Part shown: in pieces, positions 58,391-64,000 of the stretch
Layout of the letters: every line of letters starts with the position of its first letter
Numbering within the stretch: the first letter of the stretch is position 1
Assembly: GCA_947034895.1 (NCBI GenBank)
Contig: OX344762.1
Coordinates: 27,570,760 to 27,634,759 of the forward strand
Length of the DNA: 64,000 nt
Origin: Rhytidiadelphus loreus
Lineage: Eukaryota > Streptophyta > Bryopsida > Hypnales > Hylocomiaceae
Direction of reading: 5' to 3'
Translations under genes and position numbers: made by a program
The notes under the pieces: generated by a model
What the model saw: only the letters and a program-made list of their open reading frames with translations
Told to the model about the DNA's origin: nothing
Databases searched by the model: none

Positions 58391-61003
58391 ATGAATTACC
58401 ATTCATTGACCGCCAATCTATCTCTAAACTGGTAGAACAGCTACTAAAATGACCAAATTGGACACATGATTTAGGATCAACTTGCCAAAACATGATAAAA
58501 TACCTCAAAACTCACACTCAAAAATTCAAAATTTCACTCTATACCAACTATCTACATCATCAATGTTTTTGCCGCCTGCTCTGTAATGAGTTTGTAAATC
58601 TTTTCCATTGAATCTCTATACATGCCTTCTCTTGTCACTTTTTGTAGGGTGATGGATAAGTGACCTTCTTGAAGGACTTCAATATATGTGAAACCATTAC
58701 TATCAATTAGGAATGTTGATACAAAGATGGAAGTAGGTGGCTCCTCAATTAATATCAATTAATGGATTAACTATGACATCACCTTTCAAGCTCACAATTG
58801 ATACTACCTTTTAGAAAATTTGAATGCATAAAGGCGCTTGTGTCAAGCACATTCTATATGCATGCACTTGAAATACTTGCGCACAATGCATCAATATTAT
58901 TAAATATAGATTCTTCCATTTAATAGTGTATAGTTGGAAAGGGTAGTGTCAGAGGACTAATTATATTATTTGGTGCATTTTGTAATCAATTGAAGACTTT
59001 ATTTGAATTACCTCCACACCAATACTATTAAATAAAGATTCTTCCATTTGATTGCTTACAATCAAAAATGTTAGTGTCAGAACACTAATTATAATTTGTG
59101 CTTAGTATATAATGAATTGATGGCATATGCATTAAACAAGTTGTTAGGTATATGGTTATTATTTCATAATCTACGATGTTGCGATGGACACTAAATGCCA
59201 AGGATATAATTGATGTCCACTTCTCTAAACCAAAATCTTTTTTATGCCGTACAAAACGACTTCCATTTGCATTTCACAGTGACAAATCTGATATAGTTAG
59301 CTCTCACCTCATGTTCATAGACAATTATAGTTCTCCATTTGTTGTACTGAAGCAAACCAAGAAGCACAAGAGGCAAATTTCTCTTTATTTTTCATCTTGC
59401 AAGGCATTTAGAAGATCAAGAATGACAAAAGGAAAGAGAGTTGTGTCTAAGACAAGTCAATCAACACTTGGGAACCTCTAAAATATCCTTTGCTTTAGAA
59501 GAGGAGGTAGTAGCATAGAAGAAGATGTCAAAGTGGAGAACTTTGGTTCATCACAACCAATATTAGACAACAACATTAGAGCAAAGAATGTTCAAGGAGA
59601 AGAGAGAGCCTTCTAGATAAGCTTTATTGGATCGCATTTCAATCTATTGAACTATTGATAATTTATAAAAATTTAATTTTGGAAAATGCAATGCCATATA
59701 TGAGAAATTGAGAATCTTATTTATTCATTTCAAGCACTCATATGCATGTTTAGCACCTAGGATCATCATACTTGCAACAAAATATAAAACTGCTACTAAC
59801 TCTTAAAGAATATTCTAGGAATCTAGGACAGACTTCTAGGAAGTCAACAAACATATATAGTGAGTGGCATTACAAATAATCATTTGTAGAATTATTGACA
59901 CTACAAGAAAACTGGTGTATTACATGCTAACATGGTCCTCTAAGTATATTACAAACATATTAATATTTTTAACATCTTCATAGTTAACTTTGGAGTTGTA
60001 TGTAAGTCTAGCCCTTAAATTACTTCTAATATATGGCCTTGGTGAAACTTCAAAAATTTATAAACATTATAATAAAGTCATATAAATTTGATGCTGGAAA
60101 GTCATATACATTTGATAATTGATTTATATTTAAAAAACTATTTGATAAAATTGCAAATGATTGATTTTAACATCATGGTGTACTTTATGACAATTGGGCT
60201 CATACCAAAATGAATACAACACATGATGTCTAAAAATAGTGCATTTCTTTTTTTAATATCTGTTTAATATTAATATGTGTTTGGCAATGACTACCTCTTT
60301 TTAGTGGATTGTGACTCACAGTGCTCACATTGAATTAATTCAGAATGTAATCAAAGTTTGTTTTAATACCCCCCTCCAACCATAGTTATATTTTTCACAC
60401 CAACATGTATGGAAAAATGATATGGGTTAATGGCTCATGTCTTTCATATCCATATTTCTTGTATGTAGCCATATCTGGCTCTATATCATATCCTAATTCC
60501 GTATTGTATCTGTATCCATATCTCTTAATTTTCAAGATCAATGGTGTCAGAGGGGGAAGGGAAAATAATTTTCTCATAATCAACAGCTTTCATTTTTTTT
60601 CCAATGAAGTGTGTGTGTGTGAATTGAAACTAGGTGTGTTGCCTCTTTTCAATGGATTGTATAAGCTTCAAATATGCTATTTTCAATGCTTCATGAAATG
60701 CCCAATTATTAAAATACAAAATATACATATAAACTAACTCAATATGAGTTCGACAATGACATCCATGACTATAACTTCAAGCAATTGGACACAATGTTGT
60801 TTTGGGGTCCAATTACCTTTAGGAATATCTTTTGTAAATAAACTCATAAGCAGAGATATTGATAGATATGAAAAGTGAAATTAAAAATTAGAGTAATATA
60901 ATTAAAAATGGTATTGAAAATATTCAAGAGAGTGGATTAGCACTTGTTGAGGCACTGGATATAAGTTTCAGTGTAATTTCATTTGTAAATATTCAATGCA
61001 TAT
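58391..61003. other. AT-rich DNA, no supported gene
   Basis: About 58900-58995 and 59028-59120 are diverged tandem copies (TAGATTCTTCCATTT, TAGTGTCAGARNACTAATTAT). A frame at 59176-59481 (+, about 101 codons) is unrecognised and not called. CACTACAAGAAAACTGG at 59900 is an orphan CACTA-like terminus. Confidence 0.4.
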
Positions 61004-61156
61004 CACTACAAGAAAATGGGGGTATAAATGAGTTGTTCACAATGACTGCACCGACAACAATGACTTCAAAGTGACTGCAAAATGACTAATTTGCAGTCAT
61101 TGTTGTCAGTACAGTCATTGTGGACAAGTCATTTATACCCCCATTTTCTTGTAGTG
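61004..61156. mobile_element. 153-bp CACTA MITE with TAT target duplication
   Basis: Both ends read CACTACAAGAAAATGGGGGT, and the arms of about 62 bp differ at only a few positions. TAT flanks both sides (61001-61003, 61157-61159). Terminal CACTA plus a 3-bp duplication identifies the superfamily. Confidence 0.9.
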
Positions 61157-62480
61157 TATAATTCAAAAGAATTATGCAGCAAAAATTATTTGAAGGTGTT
61201 CCCAAATTGCATTTTGGTTACCTAATGGTATGAATTGGTCAAGAGTGAGGCTATCAATTGAGATAATTTTGGTTTTACTTTAGAAATAAAATTCACTAAG
61301 GACATCAACATCATTGAGGATATTTAATTCAATAGTGGGCACCAACTTAGTTTGATTGTTGATATATGAGGATACATACTCATACTAGTAAAGGGTATCA
61401 ATTGTTTGAATTTAAGGGTATTAGTTTCTTTTGTGTAAAACTTATATGAGCGTAAGATCTATTTGTTTATGACTTTTTGTGCATAAATCAATAGTTTTAC
61501 TATTGGCACTTGTCTAATGTAAGCTATAGGTTGGTCTTGAAGACATCATATTGTCTTAAGAAAGTCACTTCAAGCAATATACAAAGTTCAACAAGAGATT
61601 AGTCATTCCTAGACCTTGGAAGTCCTCCTTGAATTCTTCATTATTGCCAGATAAATCCTCTTGAATTGCTTTATATTTTATTTGCTTTCAAACAACCCTA
61701 AATCCTATTGGACAGATCTATAGGAAGGGTTGACAAATTCTAACGTCTAGGATAAAATCACGTCCATTTTCAAGATGCTCGGGCGTTAGGATGTCTAGAC
61801 TCAACGGATTCTACGTCGGCATTGGACAGTGCTATCAAAAAATTAAAACGGGCAGACGGCTTTGCATAGTGGATGATGGGAAAGGGACTTTGGACGGCCC
61901 ATCGGAAGGTGGGCTACGGACATCCTATCTGAATTTGGATGGCCTGTTGGATTGTGGATGGCCTTGTAGACACCCATTTTTTTGACATTTTCAAACACCC
62001 TCTCTAAAGTTTGTCCATAACTTTTAGGAAGAATGTAAAAGCCTAGAACAGATTTTAGGAGATAAAACTTTGTGTGATTTTCAAACCTTTCTCAGTCAAA
62101 AGTTTTTGGAAAAAAGATATTCTACTATGTTAAAATCAGGTTTGAAAATCTACTTTTTTGCATTTTACTTTGGATGGCTTGTCCCACTTCGGATGGCAAA
62201 TTGCAAATGCCCATTTTTTCACATTTGTCCACCCTGACCAATAGCTAACTATTCGTCTAGTTGTCCGATAGTTGACTACTTGCTTGTCTGCACAATTGTT
62301 TGTTTATATGTTGTCATGTTATACATACGTACATAGTATAAAAAAATATTTATTATACATTATTCGTGTAGCTTTAAAGTAACGCCTTCTTGTGGAGGTG
62401 TAAGTCATATGTATAAGAAGGGGAATCCATATGAGAGCTGCATCAAATTGAGATATTGTCATTTGTTTTCCGCTTTAGAT
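61157..62480. other. Intergenic DNA with GGATGGCYTGT-type short repeats
   Basis: GGACGGCCCAT, GGATGGCCTGT, GGATGGCCTTG and GGATGGCTTGT occur between about 61890 and 62190. They may be remnants of an unknown element. No gene is supported. Confidence 0.35.
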
Positions 62481-62762
62481 TTAGAATGTCGAATTAGAGG
62501 GGGGGGGTTGAGTCTTAAGATGAAAAGCCTCAACCGGAAGCTGAATTTGAACTTTCATTGTCGCAACTGCCTGATGGGTCGTTTCTGCTATGGGACTTGC
62601 CTTCGCCATTTGTGAGTCCACAAGATGAAGCTGGGCCTTCTCGACCGCCAAAGCAGCCTCGTATTGAGCAGCAATGGCACGGGAACCTTTAGCGGGATAC
62701 TCGTGCATTGGTAATCTTGTTACAAGTTGGACGTATTGAACTTGGTAGTCGTGAAGTGACAT
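62481..62762 (-). pseudogene. Unrecognised coding-like fragment
   Basis: A 93-codon minus-strand frame rich in Ala, Gln, Glu and His (for example AIAAQYEAALAVEKAQLH) has less AT-biased composition than its neighbours. Weak coding-like sequence continues upstream on the same strand to about 62890 with stops. It may be a decayed retroelement gag or a gene relic; I do not recognise it. Confidence 0.25.
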
Positions 62763-63284
62763 TTGAAGGGTGTTTTGAGGGTCTAAACGACGACCAATAC
62801 TATTGTATGGTCAAGCCGATCAAGGGAAGTCATGGCTACCAACGATGGTTAGAGGGGCCGATCAATCCCCTAAACGAAGGCGGATCGTATTGAATTTGTC
62901 GTTGCGACTATCAAACGCATTCTCAAAATTTTGCAGATGGAGTGAAGTTTGTCTTGAAATTTTAGTTTTTTACCTCTAATAAGCATGGGTTTGATGTTAG
63001 TGCTTATATCCATGTTTGGAGTATTTTTTAGAAATGATTTGTATGATTATAGTTGTGAAAAGAAAATATGGATGTAGTTTGCCTTCTAGATGGACTTTGA
63101 AGTGATTTTTCTTCTTAGTCAAAGATAAAGAAATAGTTGTGAAACCGAATATGAAGGTCAATAGTTTCAATTTAGCCTTACTATAGGAGCAAGTTAAGGG
63201 CTGATGTCCACTTGCTTATGTGGTGGAGAGTTGTTGATAAGGTAGAGGAAAAGGTAGACACTATTCATCTTCTCTCTCGTTGTA
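62763..63284. other. Intergenic DNA
   Basis: No supported gene apart from the possible upstream extension of the fragment before it. Confidence 0.3.
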
Positions 63285-63432
63285 GTTTGGTAAGATCCAA
63301 ATGTTTGGAGGTCTATTGTGTGTAGAGTTTTACAAAATTTAGAATGAAAATTGGTAGAGTTTGGTAAGATCCAAATGTTTGGAGGTCTATTGTGTGTGGA
63401 GTTTTACAAAATTTAGAATGAAAATTGGTGGA
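63285..63432. repeat. 74-bp tandem duplication
   Basis: The unit GTTTGGTAAGATCCAAATGT... occurs at 63285 and 63359, with only about two differences. Confidence 0.8.
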
Positions 63433-63481
63433 GTTTGGTATGTTGTTGTTGTCTTTCCAAAACATCTTTTTTTTCTTGAAT

Positions 63482-63850
63482 TGAAGTTGTGAGTTGAGAT
63501 TTGTGCTAGTTTGAGTGGAGGAAGGTCTACTGCCTCCCAATTGAAGGGGCAGAGACTTCGACCAACCATAAAAGACGGATAGGTCTTTAGTTTGAAATGA
63601 AATTTAGAGAAGATGTAGGAAATTTATGAGCTTTCTATGAAGCTATCATGCGATGTATTTGGAGCATTTATGAGTGAATTGTGAGTTTGAAAGTGAAGGA
63701 GGGTCTGCTGCCCTCAAACTTTGAAGCCGAAACTTTGAGTGGCTATAAAAGATAGACAAAGTGTTGATTTGAGATGAGTTTTGTAGGAGGAGTAGAGATT
63801 TGTGTAAGCTTTTCAAAAAGCTATTATACATCTTATTTGAGTTTGTAGAG
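63482..63850. repeat. Diverged tandem repeat, about 185-bp unit
   Basis: Copies start near 63482 and 63667 and share GAAGGTCTACTGCC / GAGGGTCTGCTGCC, a CATAAAAGA / TATAAAAGA motif and an AAGCTATCAT / AAGCTATTAT block. The TATA-like motif in each hints at promoter-bearing (LTR-like) DNA, unproven. Confidence 0.5.
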
Positions 63851-63956
63851 CATCAAGCCAAAGTTCAATCAAAGAAAAAGAGTTGGAGTTGAAAGAGATT
63901 TGAAGAGAGTTTGAAGAGATTTGAATAACTTGAATTACTCTTTCTTTGTATACATT

Positions 63957-64000
63957 ATTGCTACATTAGGATCCAATGCTAGAAGCATCCTATGTAGCAA
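63957..64000. repeat. Short hairpin at the window edge
   Basis: TTGCTACATTAGGAT is inverted, with one base missing, as ATCCTATGTAGCAA 14 bases later. It may be the end of an element cut off by the window. Confidence 0.45.

Noticed and set aside
59176..59481. 101-codon frame as a gene
   Set aside because: No recognisable motif, and chance frames of this size occur across the AT-rich DNA.
1..64000. tRNA, rRNA or CRISPR loci
   Set aside because: I saw no cloverleaf with a proper T-loop box, no rRNA-like sequence and no regularly spaced direct repeats.

Overview
The window looks like nuclear DNA of a land plant. It holds four convincing host genes: an AP2/ERF transcription factor, a six-exon leucine-rich-repeat (RNI-like) gene, single-exon psaF for photosystem I subunit III with a two-part plastid/thylakoid targeting sequence, and a four-exon plant-type aldo-keto reductase. 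All introns are GT-AG and fairly short. The genes are GC-richer islands in very AT-rich, transposon-filled DNA. The sequence alone does not fix the species; gene-poor DNA with old, nested DNA-transposon remnants would suit a bryophyte, lycophyte or similar lineage.

Layout. 1-15.4 kb: no host gene; layered short transposon remnants. 15.4-18.3 kb: ERF gene, + strand, one intron. 18.3-25.5 kb: repeats. 25.5-28.1 kb: RNI-like gene, - strand, with a small element in intron 3 and a tandem duplication across its first splice donor. 30.8-32.0 kb: psaF, + strand. 33-42.4 kb: nested elements, including a 2.4 kb element with long inverted arms. 43.07-46.4 kb: aldo-keto reductase, + strand. 46.4-54.7 kb: more elements. 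54.7-58.4 kb: a sharply different GC-rich island crowded with CCGGA, carrying a gag-like reading frame broken by two in-frame TAG codons. 58.4-64 kb: AT-rich DNA with a CACTA-type MITE and tandem duplications.

The main non-genic signal is a set of at least a dozen elements, about 0.2-1.2 kb, that start TTAA-CCC and end GGG-TTAA and fall into several related families in both orientations. TTAA targets with CCC-starting termini are the hallmark of the piggyBac superfamily, which as far as I know is poorly documented in land plants. Neighbouring elements share one TTAA at three junctions, as expected if newer copies entered the TTAA duplicated by older ones. Other MITE types are CACTA-like with 3-bp target duplications (36.7, 54.0 and 61.0 kb), one with a TTAT duplication (49.8 kb), one with a TA duplication (0.25 kb), and a GC-armed family (22.1, 40.7 and 52.6 kb) whose youngest copy left no target duplication longer than 1 bp when compared with paralogous empty sites in this window.

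The four host genes are unrelated and do not form a functional cluster. Most short open frames in the AT-rich DNA are not credible genes. No transposase or reverse transcriptase is visible, so every element here is non-autonomous or a remnant. All coordinates and counts were read by eye.
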